DNA of 64,000 nt, from contig NC_084809.1 of NCBI RefSeq assembly GCF_963583255.1, forward strand, positions 9,798,997 through 9,862,996, written 5' to 3'. Every line of letters starts with the position of its first letter. The stretch's first letter is position 1. Shown here piece after piece: positions 10,734-24,125 of the stretch. A program made the translations under genes and the position numbers. The notes beneath the pieces are model-generated. The model made no database searches. It was not told the origin of the DNA and was given only the letters and a program-made list of their open reading frames with translations. The stretch is from Pyrus communis. Its lineage: Eukaryota; Streptophyta; Magnoliopsida; Rosales; Rosaceae.

Positions 10734-13240
10734 TGAAATTTGCAGACCTGAGCGTAGCCAAGTTGACTAAATTACGGTTTCTCTCTACACTGAAGTTCTA
10801 ATCTTCCTCTCTGCAATTTAGATTAGATAAGACTATCGCTCGGATGAAGAAGAGAAACCATTCGAATCCTAAAACTTGGATAAAAGCTTTAGTGCTCTTG
10901 AGAAGAGCAAAAATGTATCCATGAACTTGAAAGAAAAGGTTGAGTTTGGTGAAGGGTTCATGGGAATCTTGGACCAAAACAAGTGACAAAGGCAGCTGCG
11001 GAAACAAGGCGAGAGGTTGGGGAGATTGGTTTTGAAGAAAACAATGAGAAATATTGTCAAAGTTGGAATACGTTCAACGCAAGGAAACGAATTGTCCATT
11101 ATGGCAGGCCTTTCGAAAGGGACTTCGAGAAAAAAAAAAGAGAGAGAGTTGATAGGTGACTTTTTTTATACTGATTAAGGTGTTCTTTCATTGTAATCAT
11201 TTTAATTGTAACCACGTTTGTAACACTAAACTTTTTGTCGTTGGTTGAAAACTTTGAAATGCAAGTTTTTGAAAAACTAAACCATGTCATTGGGTCTGAA
11301 TAAAAAATACAGGGGATGCTCACCTTCTTAGCTTCCTCTTCACTTGGATTTCATAAAAAAAATTTGTTTGACTAATTTTTATTTTTCTAGAATGATGTTG
11401 TCATCGGCACTCTAAAATTGTCGTCCCTCACGCTTTCTTGTACAAAATGCCTTTTATTTTTACAAATCTAAAGTACCATAGACTCTTCTAGAATGCCAAT
11501 AACAAGAAACTTTGAAAAAATACGAGTTAAAAAAAGTTTCATACTATAGGTCCAGTAGTTTTGGGCCAATCAAGTTTCAGTTTTTGTAGTGACCCAATTC
11601 TTCATAGGCCACTTATCCTTACGAAGCCCATTACGTTGGCGGGTCAAAATGCACCCGACCCGGTTGCATCAAATCTCACTTTCATATGAAACCAGCAAAT
11701 CCTTGGTGAAAAGATTGTAACAAAAGGACTCAATAAGATTGCTTTCCAGACAAGTAAGTGCTCAACCTTTACGCAAAAGTAACGGAAGAACTCTCAAGAG
11801 AAACCTGCATCATGGCGTTGTTGACAAATCGAAGACCCCTTGCCTCTCGAGAAGTCACGCAACGCAATCCCCGTTTCTCAAATTCAAATCCAGCTGAAAA
11901 GACGTAAATTGGAAAATGCAGATAAAGAGTGATCGACAAATCAAGACGAGCATGAGGGAGAGACTGGGAGAGTGATCGACAAAGAGTATTCTTCTTTGTT
12001 TTTTCGTTGTCACATTGGCAAGGATCCTCCCACTTAATTTAGTTTTTTTAGAAGCAGTTTGAAGGAATTAAAATGTCCTCCATTTGGTGTAGGTGATCTT
12101 GGATTGGCTAATTGGCAACAATCTTAAGGAGATTGCACACTCCTCATTGCGTTGTAAGTTGGACTGACATATCCTATAATAATTAGGCTTTGATTTTATA
12201 AATTGAAAACTCAAAATCAATGATAATTGATTTTGTTGATGAATGAAGAGAGAAGATAGAGTACGCCGCATCTCTTAGATTCAGTCTCTCAACAAATAGG
12301 AATGAGCAAAATGAACATAGTAAACCCACTCATGCCTACTACATGACTCAACTCATGTGTACAACTTAAGACACACAGCTGTGCTATAACAGGTGTCATT
12401 CATATAGCCTATGAGTTAGTTATAGTCTTAGCTATTCATTACAAACAACAAAAGGACTAATAAACCCATAAATTCAACATTTAAACAAAGTGTATTCTGC
12501 TAGGTTTAAAGTGTTATAAGGTATTCATCTCTCAATCTATCGCTCCCCAATCCCTTTATTTTATTGGGTAAATATTTTATTTTGACTTTTAATCTTGGCA
12601 TCGTTTATGTATTCAGTTGTACTCTCTAGATCGCATAGGTCCTGTCCCCCTTCGGCTGTAATCCTTTTTTAGTCCACATATATTATTTTATAATCCTGAT
12701 ATTTTATCATTGTTAATAATATTAATTAGTTTGTAAAAGAATAGACATATTAATCAATCTACAATCTACAAAGGTCACCATTTGAAATTTCGCTAAAAGC
12801 ATTTGAAAACTCAAGGCCTACTTGACATTTCGTTTTGTATAACATGAGTACACATTTCGTTTTGTACAACATGAGTACATTTGAGTTTTAGTAGTATATA
12901 CTTTTTAGTACGTTTATGGGACATTTGAGCTTTAAAGGTACCACAAAGTTAGTACGTTTATGGTACTTTTGAGTTTTTGATTACTGAACATTTTAATTGT
13001 GTAATTGTGTTCGGAGGGATTAATTTTTTAGATCGCATCAAAATAAAAATAAAATCCCCTTTAATTAAAACTTATCTATTAAATGTGTTTCTTGACCTGT
13101 CGTTTATTGTAGGAAGAGATTAAATGAATTTTACAAAATTAATTTCTTAGATTATAGGCAATTAATTGAGGTTGGATGAATATTATCTAGTGTTATTCCT
13201 CTTTACTGGTAAGTGAAATCTTATGTTTGATTATCACTAA
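10734..13240. other. Intergenic region upstream of the GT14 gene
   Basis: No gene recognised. The first part (10734 to about 11100) should contain the promoter and 5' UTR of the minus-strand GT14 gene; no TATA element was assigned. The rest is AT-rich with scattered short ORFs that have no domain (for example 12068-12271). Confidence 0.45.
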
Positions 13241-13626
13241 CGGGGGTGTATTCAATTGAGAATTGAAGAGATTTTAATGGATTTATAAATCTATGAATTT
13301 TTATGAAGTTTAATTGATTTGTAGAGATTCCATATAAAATTTTGATTCAATTCTCTCGAAATCTCATGGGGAGAGGGGAGATTTGTGGATGTTTAAAATA
13401 CACTACAAAATCTATCTGATTCCCTCTAATTCCTCAACCTTTTGAAATTCTTTAAAATCAAATTCTAATTGAATACACCTGAAATATTATAAACTTCTTT
13501 AAAATCTTAATTGAATACACCTAGATTTCTAAAAAATTTAATAAAATATCTTAAAATTCTGATTAAATACCATTAGATTCATTACAAGATTAAAATCCTT
13601 CAAAATCCCAATTGAATACACCTTCC
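13241..13626. mobile_element. Tourist-like MITE (386 bp) with TAA target duplication
   Basis: The left end CGGGGGTGTATTCAATTGAG and the right end CAATTGAATACACCTTCC are inverted copies that extend inward for about 35 bp (AGATTTTAAT in both). TAA flanks both sides (13238-13240 and 13627-13629), as in PIF/Harbinger-mobilised Tourist MITEs. The right half contains several extra tandem copies of the ATTGAATACACC end motif. It lies about 385 bp upstream of the GluTRBP start codon. Confidence 0.75.
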
Positions 13627-14011
13627 TAAAACGAATTTGAATCATATTATTGGTAGAAAACTGTTTGTTAAAAAAAGAAGAAAAAGAAAATACCTTTCAC
13701 AAATGATAAACAATTGGTACAATTCAAATCCAACACCAACACCAACACCAACACATAATCCCCTTATCATTAAATTACTAATTATATAACTTTTTATTAA
13801 GATTCTTATAAAATTATTCATGGTTGGGCTTTATTTGATTTTAGGTCACTTTCCTCCATTGCATGCCACTTCTAAAAACGCACAAAAAACACAGATTTTG
13901 GGGGCACACAGAACACAAACCCAATACGATCACCATCTGTAAACCCCAAAATCTCTCGTTCAATTTTCGCCTCCGTAAAATCTACACTCTTCCTGTGTCT
14001 GTGTAATTCCC

Positions 14012-17000
14012 ATGGAAGCCCTCACAAGCTCTGCCTTCGTCCCGGAGGCGCACCCAGTTCTAAACAACCCCACTTCAATCAAAACGCCGAATAATCGAAG
14101 TGGATTTCTAAAAGTCGGTCAAAGTTGTCGTTTTTCGGGGATTCGGGTTCGAGCTCTCTCCGGGGAGGCCTCTGGCTCCGGCGAAAGTGAAGAGCTGAGG
14201 AATCTGAATAATGGGTTCGGCTTGCTTTCTGAAGACACACACTCTCTCTCTCAGGTATCTGCTTTTGCATCTTTCTCTACATATTTTGTTTGTATGTTAA
14301 TTTTGCAAAGTTCCCAGCAATTGTGTGCGACTCTCTGTGTGAGTGTTTATTTATTAATTTAAACTTTTGATTAACTCGTATTTTGTTGTTAAGTTGTTGT
14401 GGGAAGTGGAAATTGGAGTGCTGTTCATATTGGTTTAGTTTTTGATTCGTAAGACTTGTAAACTTTTGTGATCGAAGAAAAAGCGAAGAATTTGTTAGAA
14501 TAGAATTAATTAACCCGGAATCCTCTCTGTAATTTTAGGAGTGTAATGTGTTAATTGTATTTAGGATTCCGTCCAGGTTATGTCAAACCGATTGTAAATT
14601 ATTAATTCAAGGTCTCATATTTCTACATGGTATTGTCCCATGTGTGAAGTCTAACAGCCACACGTCACTCGATCTGTGTTGTCCACGTGCTAGGCTTGAA
14701 AATTTTACCACAAGTGAGGGGTTGTGTTGAGAGGGAATCTCACATCGGGAAAAGTTGGGACCTTGGATGTGCTTATAAGTGATTGGTGTACTCCCCATAT
14801 TGCCAATTCACATATGTATTGGAACTCAGATATTGATTTTGCTGAAAAATCAACAATCTTTATCAAGCAAGGACTGTCAAGTATCATTGATATCATAGAT
14901 AGCTAAATTTTGATTTATTCTTGATATTTCACAAAACATTGCTCAACAATTATATCTACAAGGGCTCTTCTAGAAATACGCCCCTCGGTGCTGGAGCAGG
15001 ATGTGAATATTGTCTAATTCCTTCTAACCATAGTTGATACGGCAGATTGGTCCCAAAAAAAAAAAAAAACAGAGAATCTAGTAGACAGTCACAAAGCGAA
15101 TTTAGCCAATTCACAATGCCTGTCTGTGAATGGGACTGAAAATCTAACTTAAAACCTTGGATTTCTTGCCTCCAGCCATTAGAACAACATTTGGAAAGTA
15201 CGTGAGTTCAGGACACCATAGAGCATTGCCTGCCTTGCCAACTTGCACCCTTTGTTTTGTGGTTAAGTGATTTTCAACAGCTAGCCAAGCTCTAATGTTG
15301 CTTAGGAATGGCCTCTTTAGCACAAGGTAGTTTTTGAAGTGTAGTATAGCTTTGGTGTGGAATTAGAACGCATGAAAAAAATTTAAGAATGGACAATTAG
15401 GTCTCTCACATTTGTTTTGCAGTGTTAGTTGCGTCTTTTCTGCACGTATCTGTTTTGTAGTTCTCTAATTTTATAATTGTTTCTGACCATATTCTGTTTT
15501 CTGTTTTTCTTTTTCTGAAGGGTGATTTAAATCACTTTGATAGTAGCGAGAAGAATGTGGATGAGGCATTAATGGTAGATATGTCTCTTACATCCTCTTC
15601 TGCAAGTGGAGCAGGAGGTGGAACAAGAGCTGGACTCTTTAGAACTCCAATTTCTGGCGGGGTGCAGAGTGCAACTTCAGTTCATGGTTTACCCCGTCCC
15701 GCCTTAGCTGTACGCAATCTTATGGAGCAGGTAAAAACATTTTTTTTTTTTTTTTAATTATTTATGTTTAACTTCTTAAGATGCACAATATCTTCACTTG
15801 GAGAAGATTTATCTTGCTAGTTGATTTTTTATTTTTAAGCTTCTAAGTACGTCTTGCTTCTTAATTCAAGGCCAGATTTGCTCATTTGTGCACCATAATG
15901 TCTCGCATGCACCATCGGCGACAAGGATATCCATTTGGTTCTCTAGTTGATTTTGCACCTGATTCATCAGGGCGTAAGTTATTGAACTTTTACATTTAGT
16001 TAACCAGTTCTTTGTCATTCCTCAATAAAAAAGAATTTGCATGTAAAGTTAAAGTCTAGGTGGTCTTAAAGTCCTCTTACTATGTTCTTTTTGTTTGTAC
16101 AACCTGAACAATCGTACAGAGGCCATTTAAGAGTCTTTTGTGTCTTTGTTTATGTTGGTTGACAATTTGAACCATAAACAAGTTTGTTTCTTTTGGTCTG
16201 TATTTTGGACCTCTGCCGATAAAGCTATTATTTATCAATGATATGCAGATCCTATATTTTCGTTTTCACCGTTGGCCATCCACACAAGGAATTTGTTAGC
16301 TGATCCAAGATGCACACTTGTTGTGCAGGTTAGTGATTTGATTGCTTCTAGTCTATTTTTTCTCCATTTGGATTTTGTTAAAAGTTAGCTCTTGTAGATT
16401 CCTGGATGGAGCGGCTTGTCAAATGCAAGGGTAACCATTTTTGGTGATGTCTACCCACTTCCAGAGCATCAACAGGTGATTTTCTAACTCATACCCTGGC
16501 AAGGACATATTTGGTTGCCTGGCCACAATTTTTTTTTTTCCTCTAGCCAGTGGTTATCTGCAACAAGAAGCTCTCACCTTAGAATGTGCTGAGCTTGAAG
16601 ACTACAGTGTCCCAGGCATCCCATTTGGTGCACTCTTCTTACCAGTCATGGAAAATTTGAGTTGTCAGCATACTTTTAACTCGCAGCTGTTGCTGCTGCA
16701 TGTCTGCTTAAATATGTGTGATAGAGAGCAATGTATTACTAGACAATTAGCAGTAGGTTCATTGCATTTGGCTGTGTTTGTAGGAATGGGCTCATAAGCA
16801 ATACATAGCAAAGCATCAACAGGGGCCTTCTCAACAATGGGGAAACTTCTACTACTTCAGGATGCAGAACATAAGGTTGTTTGTTTGTTTTGGCTTGAGT
16901 AATTAGTGTTATTTATGTTGATTCCTTGATGAGAAAGGTTCTTGTGTTTCATGCTGTTTTCTTTGCATTGTGTCTGTAATTGGATTTTGACTGCTAGTGC

Positions 17001-18138
17001 TCTTGCGAACCATAAATTGTCAAAACCATTTTGGGACAGGAACCTTCTATGGACTCCTGAAAGTAAACCTGTGTCAAGGTCCTCGTAAAGGCATTGTCCA
17101 TTTACAACTGGGGCAGGCTAGTTGTATTTTTTATTAGGTGGTAAAGTTGTGACCGCGAACCATTAGGTAGAATCCATGGTGCTGGATGCGGCCTTTCTCT
17201 TTTGCTTGTTCTTACAGAATGGAACTTTTAGGGCACAATAGTAATGCGCATTGGAGTGGGAATTTATTCGCAAGGATGAATTAGGTGATGCGTTGACCAT
17301 GTAGAGGAATAACTCTGTCCAAGTATTTCCATGTTTTCTGAGACGATCATAAGTGGTACTAAATGCATTTCTTGGCATGCTGGAACTTGTATTCTTTTTA
17401 TTTCTTGCAGTGACATATATTTCATTGGTGGCTTCGGCACTGTTGCTTGGGTTGACGTCAAAGAATACGAGGCCCTGCAGCCTGATAGGATTGCAGTTGA
17501 TGGAGGGGAGCAGAACCTGAAGGTAAATACTCTTAATTATTTTATTAGAGAGGAAATTATATAAAGGGGCAAATAGACTTTTGAATTTTCAATAATGTTA
17601 ATCACACGCACATACATAAGGCTGTAAGGGATATTTCTTTTGTGTTTTGAATACGCTCTCAATAGATCTTGGTCAACTTTTAGCATGCTAGTATTTATCT
17701 GCTTGTATGGGGCCTTTAAGTTGATGTCGTTTCCCCCAAGTAAATTTTGCAAATTTGCATATCACTCCTCTTTGCCAGTTAGGCCTACCCAGTTTTAATT
17801 TTCTATTCATATAGGAACTCAATGCAATGTTTTCAAAGCCCCTAAAAGAGCTTTTATCTGCCGAGTCTGAGGTGGATGATGCTGCTCTCATATCCATAGA
17901 CAGCAAGGGAACTGATATTCGGGTCCGCCAAGGTGCACAGGTAGGTTTCTAAAGTAACAACCTTCTAAATCTCTAACATTCCTCGGTTTCTTATGATTCA
18001 AAAAATCATCTTCCGCTCCATTTGCAGTTCAACATACAGAGGATATCATTTGACGAAGGCCATTCTGTCGAGACACTGGAGGAAGCGAAGGTTGCTCTCC
18101 GAAAGCTGATAAACAAAGGCCGAGTATTTAAGTTATAG
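14012..18138 (+). CDS. Glutamyl-tRNA reductase-binding protein, chloroplastic (GluTRBP/PGR7-like)
   Basis: Nine exons, all GT-AG: 14012-14254, 15521-15730, 15871-15973, 16249-16328, 16398-16475, 16784-16875, 17411-17522, 17815-17940 and 18028-18138. They encode 384 residues. The N-terminus (about 1-65) is serine-rich with few acidic residues, as in a chloroplast transit peptide. An FMN-binding split-barrel-like domain follows (LPRPALAVRNLMEQARFAHL, YPFGSLVDFA, CTLVVQIPGWSGLSNARVT, YYFRMQNISDIYFIGGFGTV). The C-terminus is the conserved half seen in GluTRBP proteins, ending GRVFKL. In Arabidopsis this protein binds glutamyl-tRNA reductase, and also haem, and spatially separates or protects the enzyme of tetrapyrrole synthesis in plastids. 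It is also known as PGR7 from an electron-transport screen. Intron 1 (1266 bp) contains a copy of the TRIM element described below. Function is by homology; the exon chain is read directly. Confidence 0.92.
14610..14825 (+). mobile_element. TRIM-like miniature LTR element, partial copy in intron 1 of the GluTRBP gene
   Basis: The segment contains a diverged primer-site-like TGGTATTGTCCC, the internal block CACACGTCAC...GTGTTGTCCACGTGCTAGG, a purine-rich GTGAGGGG and then an LTR copy starting TGTTGAGAGGGAATCTCACA with CTTATAAGTGATTGG. The same order of blocks is found in the copies at 51-60 kb. The upstream LTR is missing or unrecognisable, so the copy is partial. Confidence 0.6.
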
Positions 18139-20460
18139 AAGTGATGACGGTGATTTGCTCGTGATGCATTTCCTTACAAGAGAATGGACAGATCGGTGTG
18201 GATGGATCGTAAAACAAGTCGCTGTTGTTTCGAACTGGGGTAAAAATAACCGCACCCTGTTTCGTCAAGCTACATATAATGCTGTTAACCTATAGGAATT
18301 GTAATAGCTCCATTATTTAGTTTGGAGTTGCACACAAGGTGTTGCTTGCTCGTGCTCGGTGGCCCTTGTGCTACTGACACCCTTCTTCGTAGACTCACTG
18401 AACTCTGCCTCCTCTTGATTACTCTCATCTTACTTTTTCTCTATTTTTATTCTCAGTAATACTTTTGCGCTTCAATATAATACTGGTCTTGATACCCAAA
18501 TTTTCATGAATCTGACGAGAAGAGTAGCGCGGCTTGTAACTCAGCAGGATATTGAAAAGATTAGTTGTATGAGAATGTTGTGTCTGGCCTTGGGTAGGGT
18601 TACACGTGGCACGTCATCTATTCGTGCAAGACTCGTAGAAGGGGACCTTTTGGATTCTGGTTCAATACGGTCCCTTTTTGTTGAACTCGAATGCAGAGGA
18701 GAGAATTTTTCGTACTAAGATGTCACATTAGCGGTATTTTACGTCGGCGACGCATTGTTACGAGACGGTTATTATTTCGTATAAATACAACAATTCGTTG
18801 GACCCGCATACGAGAGGAAGACGTTAGACTTTTCTCATCCCATCTTGTCAATAATGTGGATAATCTCTCTTTGAAATGGATAATATGCGGTGGGTTTACC
18901 AACTTGATCTTGTTGGAGCTATCATTGGTCCATTAGATGCCTCTGAGAGAATCCAACTTTCAGATCCAACGGTCCACACCTTGCCACACGTTTGTCAGGG
19001 GATTGGATTTCTCCACGTCATTACATAATCTCAACGTCGGGACAAACATTCTCAGGTAGCATCAAAATTCCATGAGCTCGCAGCTTGTGCCTGGCAGACA
19101 CAGTTTATAACTTCACCGACTTTCAATGGTCCTCTCTTGCATCCTTGATTTGTCTACAAAAAGAACAGACAACCCCACATTCTATGTCACACCGCTGGAT
19201 GTCAGAAAACTAAATAAGTATAAGATTGCCAAATTAGGATATCTGTTACATCAGGTGGGGCCTAGCGTGAGATCGATTGAAACTAAAATACCGAATTTTT
19301 ATGTATTTATGAGAGCTGTTTTACAAAAGATGTGGTATCTAATACGGGTGCACCTACACACGTTTTAATCTTGTGTAGGAGAGCATATCCTCCACATGCA
19401 TGAAACTTTGGAATTTACCAATTTTACCATTGTAAATAGAGACATGAAACTAGTTGAGCTTTCATGTGACGGCACTTGAAAGCCTTGTGTTTTGATGTTT
19501 CATATATGGGAAATCATAAACGTACACTTTTTTTTAGTCTCTCGTATAACACAACTTTTTATTGAATCAACAAAAAAAAAAAAAATTATTGATAAAAACA
19601 TTAACAGTAATAATGAAGCAAATCAAGAAAGAATTAATAAATAAACATTTTTTTTGTTTTTTTGTTTGTTTATTAAATCTCATGACAAGAAATAAAAAGG
19701 CGTGTGGGAAAACCTAAAAACGATGTATAAAAATCACCTCCCTTCATATATTTAGACATGTCAAAACATGCAACACTCAGATTCAAGCGCATCACTTCTT
19801 CTAACGTCGAAAAGAAAAATACTACTTAACTGATAGCTAGTCGGTTACTCATATTGGCATAACACAGATGGGTGTATTGTATCATGATCTTTTTAATTAG
19901 TTCGTGCTTACATTATTCGTAGTAAAGAGAGCTAAGTCGAATACATGACTTCAAGTGCAAGAATAAATGTTCTTTTTTAACTACTTTTAACTTCAAGTTT
20001 CTTGCTGTAGGCGCTTACATTTTGAGTTTCAATCCCTTGGCTCACCATCTGTAGAAAGAAGAGACTTAGATTTTTGTCCCATAACCCATAACTTCAATTT
20101 CTGGTTAAACTCAAAGTTAACTCACAATAACAACCCTAGATAAAAGATGAGCTATGCTTTGTTGGAGTCAAATTTGAAATTGAAAAGCTCATAATTTTCA
20201 TAAAACAAGACAACAAACAAGAGGGGCACTACAATCCAATCCTCCTCTCCCTCTTTTCCCAAACAAAGTTTTACCATCTTCTGAAACCAACAATGGAAAG
20301 GAGAAGAAAAGAAAGAAAACAGAAAACATTTACCTTTCCCTTTGCCAATTGCCATGAACAATAATCTGAGCAAATCATAAAACCCCTTTTTGTATCCCTC
20401 TATAATTCCCACTTCCTCAACAACACAGCCATTAAACCCCAAAAACCCAAGCTTTCATCA
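18139..20460. other. Intergenic region between GluTRBP and the F-box/kelch gene
   Basis: No gene recognised. The stretch 18506-18936 has short ORFs with no known domain. From about 19.4 kb the sequence is AT-rich. The last few hundred bases should hold the promoter and leader of the F-box/kelch gene. Confidence 0.45.
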
Positions 20461-23380
20461 ATGGCAGAAACCAGCACTAGCAGCAGAAGCAGCAGCTTCG
20501 GTTACTCCTCCAGTGGCTCACCAATTTCCAACTTAGCCCAAGACCACCTCTTTACAATCCTGCTGCGCCTCCCTGCGGATTCAATTCTTTGTTTTGCCAT
20601 GACCTGCAAAAAGTTCAGAGCTTTGGCAGCATCTGACAGTCTGTGGGAGTCCATATGCAGGAGGGACTGGGGACCCAAATCAGTAGAGGCCCTCAAAGCT
20701 TCAAACTTTGGCCTACAGCAGCTGCCATGGATGAGGCTCTACAAGCAAGTCTCTAGGGTTGATTCTGTTTATTGCCGTAAACTTTCTGACCCAGATGGGG
20801 GATTGGGATTTCCATGTCCCAGGGCCTCTCATTCCCTAAATTTTGTGTCTGGTTGCTTGGTGTTGTTTGGTGGTGGATGTGAGGGAGGTTAGTCAGTTAA
20901 TCTTGCTTAAAATAATCCCTTCTCAAATTTTGTTTTGTTTGTGATATATTTCTGTTGATTACAAGTGGTACTACTTCTCTAGCTACACTAAGGAGGGGAG
21001 GGTTTGAACGCGATAGGGAGGGGTTTGAACGCGATATGTAGTAGGTTGAAGAGGAAGACCCTATCAATCTAGCACTTGCATGAATACGTCGTGTTCTTGA
21101 GTTTGATGATTTGTTGTTAATTTTGTTGGTTTTAATTAATTATACTGCACGTTTTATTGAACTTTATGATCTATTGGCTAGATGGAAGCCAGTGCTCATG
21201 CATTGTTGTCTATATGTTCATAACTAGTTTATGTGCCTAATTGGGCATGGAGTCTGCTAGGTTTTCATGCCCCCTGCTACTTGTTCGATGTCAATTCTAC
21301 TGTCTCTTTTAGGTTTTGGAGGCTTGCTGATCTTGCAAAATGAGTTGAGATATTGTGAGCATTACTCGACGAGATGCCTAATTGTTTATTGTTTAGGATC
21401 ACCAGCGTAATGCTGAAGATTTTGGATTTACAACTGATTTCCTGTTATCATATGTATGTAGGAATAAGGCTTTTAGAAGTCTGACCAACCTGAAACTGAC
21501 CAGATACCGAAGGTGTCTACATTAGAAACACTGGCCTTACGAATATTTGGCAACCTGCTCAACTTCTAAATCCCCTACCCCTCCCCCTCCCCCTCCCCCT
21601 CCCGGTTTCTTATTTAGATAAACCAAAATTTTCAGATTTTTGTAGTTAGCAGATATTGGTTTGAACAGAGTACAGGATGTATCTTGGAAGCACATATTTT
21701 TCTTAATCAGGGAGGTGAAAGTGATACTAGTGTTAATGCCAAGGTTCTCATGATTCCGATATATGCATTTCTCTTAGTTTATGGATGATGAAAGCATTCA
21801 AGGCTCAAGCAGACTACTCCAAAGCCGTTGCTTGGTTTGGTCCTTGTATCCGCCTCCTGCAGGAAACCTATATGTTTGCAGGACTGCAGAATATTAAGTG
21901 AACAATCCAAAAAAAATTACTCGTGTGTTAGTTTCTGATATTCTGAAAGTTCAATCTAATAGGTTTCTAAAACCCTATTCAAGTGCCTCTCTTTTGTAGA
22001 TTGCCTGTGTCTAACTTGTAGACGGCAATAAAATTGTTTAAGAAACAATATAAACAACTGAAGATGCTTGAGGCAGCCTTTCTATAACTGAACACCATGT
22101 CTAAAACTGTATTCTACGTCGAATATTTTCATGGTCACTAGGTAAGAGAGTTAGCCGTACCTTCCCCTGGAAAATTCAGGATGCGTATAATTCTTGGACG
22201 TGTACCAGTTGGTCCCCTTGCTAGGGCTTCAAATTATTACAGACATTTAGAAATTAAATATATGAAAATTGTACACACTATACAACAACCACCATCTTAA
22301 ATAAATTGTCTTCTGAATTTGTTCCTAGTTTGGGCATGCTTGTGTTTCTTTGTTATGTACTTCAAATTTTGATATCTGATTATTCTGTTTCTGTTGTTTG
22401 TTATTTTAGGACGCCATCTAGACGACACATGGGTGGCATACATTGGTAACGATTTTCGGAGAATGTTGAAGTGGCAGAAGATAAATTCTGGCATTCCAAG
22501 TGGTAGGTTCGGGCATTCGTGTGTTGTAATTGATGATTTTCTTGTTATGTTTGGAGGAATAAATGACAATGGGGGCCGTCACAATGATACATGGGTGGGG
22601 CAAGTGGCATGCCATGAGAGTCTTGGTGTCACACTCTCATGGAAGCTGCTTGTTGTGGGATCCGACGCACCTTCCCAGCGAGGGGCTCTTGCTGCGTGCT
22701 GCATTGACGGCAGAAAGATGGTTATACATGGTGGAATTGGTCTCCACGGTGTGAGATTGTGTGACACATGGGTGTTGGAACTCTCAGAAAATTTTCGGTT
22801 TGGAACTTGGTACGAAATCGGGACTCATCCGTGTCCCCCAGCTCGTTCGGGACACACACTGACCTGCATTGGAGGAACACGAACGGTTTTATTTGGTGGG
22901 AGAGGATTACGTTACGACGTGCTTAATGATGTCTGGTTCTTGGACATTTGTGATGATAATCCGAAATGGGTACAAGTACGCTATGAGCTAGAAAATGTTC
23001 CAGGAGGAGTTTCTCTTCCACGAGTTGGTCACTCAGCCACGCTCATGTTAGGCGGCCATCTACTGATCTGTGGGGGAGAGGATTCGTACAGACACCGGAA
23101 AAATGACTTCTGGATTTTAGACATAAATGCAGCTCCATCCATTACAATGAAGCAGCCAACTACGCTGAACTCCATGCAGGTATCGGTAAAAAGGTGGAAG
23201 AGGTTGAAGGCAAATGGTTACAAGCCCAAATGCCGGTCATTCCATCGAGCCTGCACAGATAACTCGGGGCGGTACTTGTTTGTGTTTGGCGGAATGATGG
23301 ATGGGTTGCTTCAGCCGGCAGACCCTGCCGGGCTGAGGTTTGACAGCGAGCTCCTGCTTGTGGAGCTTGTGCTGAGGTGA
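20461..23380 (+). CDS. F-box/kelch-repeat protein, At1g51550-like
   Basis: Two exons (20461-20887 and 22410-23380) joined in phase 1 at a GT-AG intron give 465 residues. A serine-rich start is followed by an F-box at about residues 24-66 (ISNLAQDHLFTILLRLPADS, then TCKKFRALAASDSLWESIC). From about residue 120 there are at least five kelch repeats with diagnostic GG pairs and D-x-W motifs (LVLFGGGCEGG, LVMFGGINDNGG, DTWVGQV, MVIHGGIGLHG, TVLFGGRGLRYDVLNDVWFL, LLICGGEDSYRHRKNDFWIL, LFVFGGMMDG). F-box proteins link SKP1-cullin ligases to targets, and the kelch propeller would bind the target; the target is unknown. It is convergent with the membrane kelch gene at 24.7-29.5 kb, an arrangement that I recall also in Arabidopsis (At1g51550/At1g51540). 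Length is close to the Arabidopsis protein (about 478 aa). Confidence 0.92.
20888..22409 (+). other. Intron of the F-box/kelch gene with short tandem and C-rich repeats
   Basis: This 1522-bp intron carries a duplicated unit GGTTTGAACGCGATA (about 21001-21037) and a C-rich CCCCTC repeat (about 21577-21603). Nothing else was recognised. Confidence 0.6.
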
Positions 23381-24125
23381 AAGTGTTTTCATGGATGCCA
23401 GTGCATTGCTCCATGTCTTGTACATAGTAGCTTATTACTTGCTCTCTACGTCTCTTAAGAATTGAGATTATGTTTTGTTTAAGGAAAAAGAAAAAGGAAT
23501 TGAGATTATCTGACTAAAAGGCTTTTATCCAACATCGTTTCCTTCCCTTCTCTTTTGAAAATCTTCGTTTAAGAGTGTTTAACTTGTAAGTAGATGAGTG
23601 ATTTTTCAGGGCGACCGGCCATCTAAATATTTTCAATTTACTATGTTATTATGTGTATATAGGTTTATCAATAATAAAAAATTGTCGCCCACTTATATTA
23701 CATGTGAGTATTGATAACCTTGCGTGCTGTCCTAAAAATATGTAGTTTGGTATAATTTACGTTTTAAATTCAAATACGAAATTAGAGTTTAGCAACATGT
23801 ACCTCAACGGTAAATTTTGACATGAAACAAAAAAAAAAAAAAAAAAAAAAAGCTAAAGAACTTGAATTAAATTTTATCCCATGTGTTCAAGTGCTTTTTC
23901 GTTTTGGAAACTAATTTTCACATCCTTTTTAGCTTCTCACACAACTTTATTTATGGTAGTCGGATTGAAAAATCAAACGGAATCAACAACTAGAATTAAA
24001 TAAAAGTGTGTACGAGGTAAAAAGGGTAAGTCACTTCCCTTTCATTTTTCCAAAACACAAGTGATAACAACGAACAATACAGGAAAACCCATAAGAAAAT
24101 ACATCAATGAAAGATTCTTGGATGT

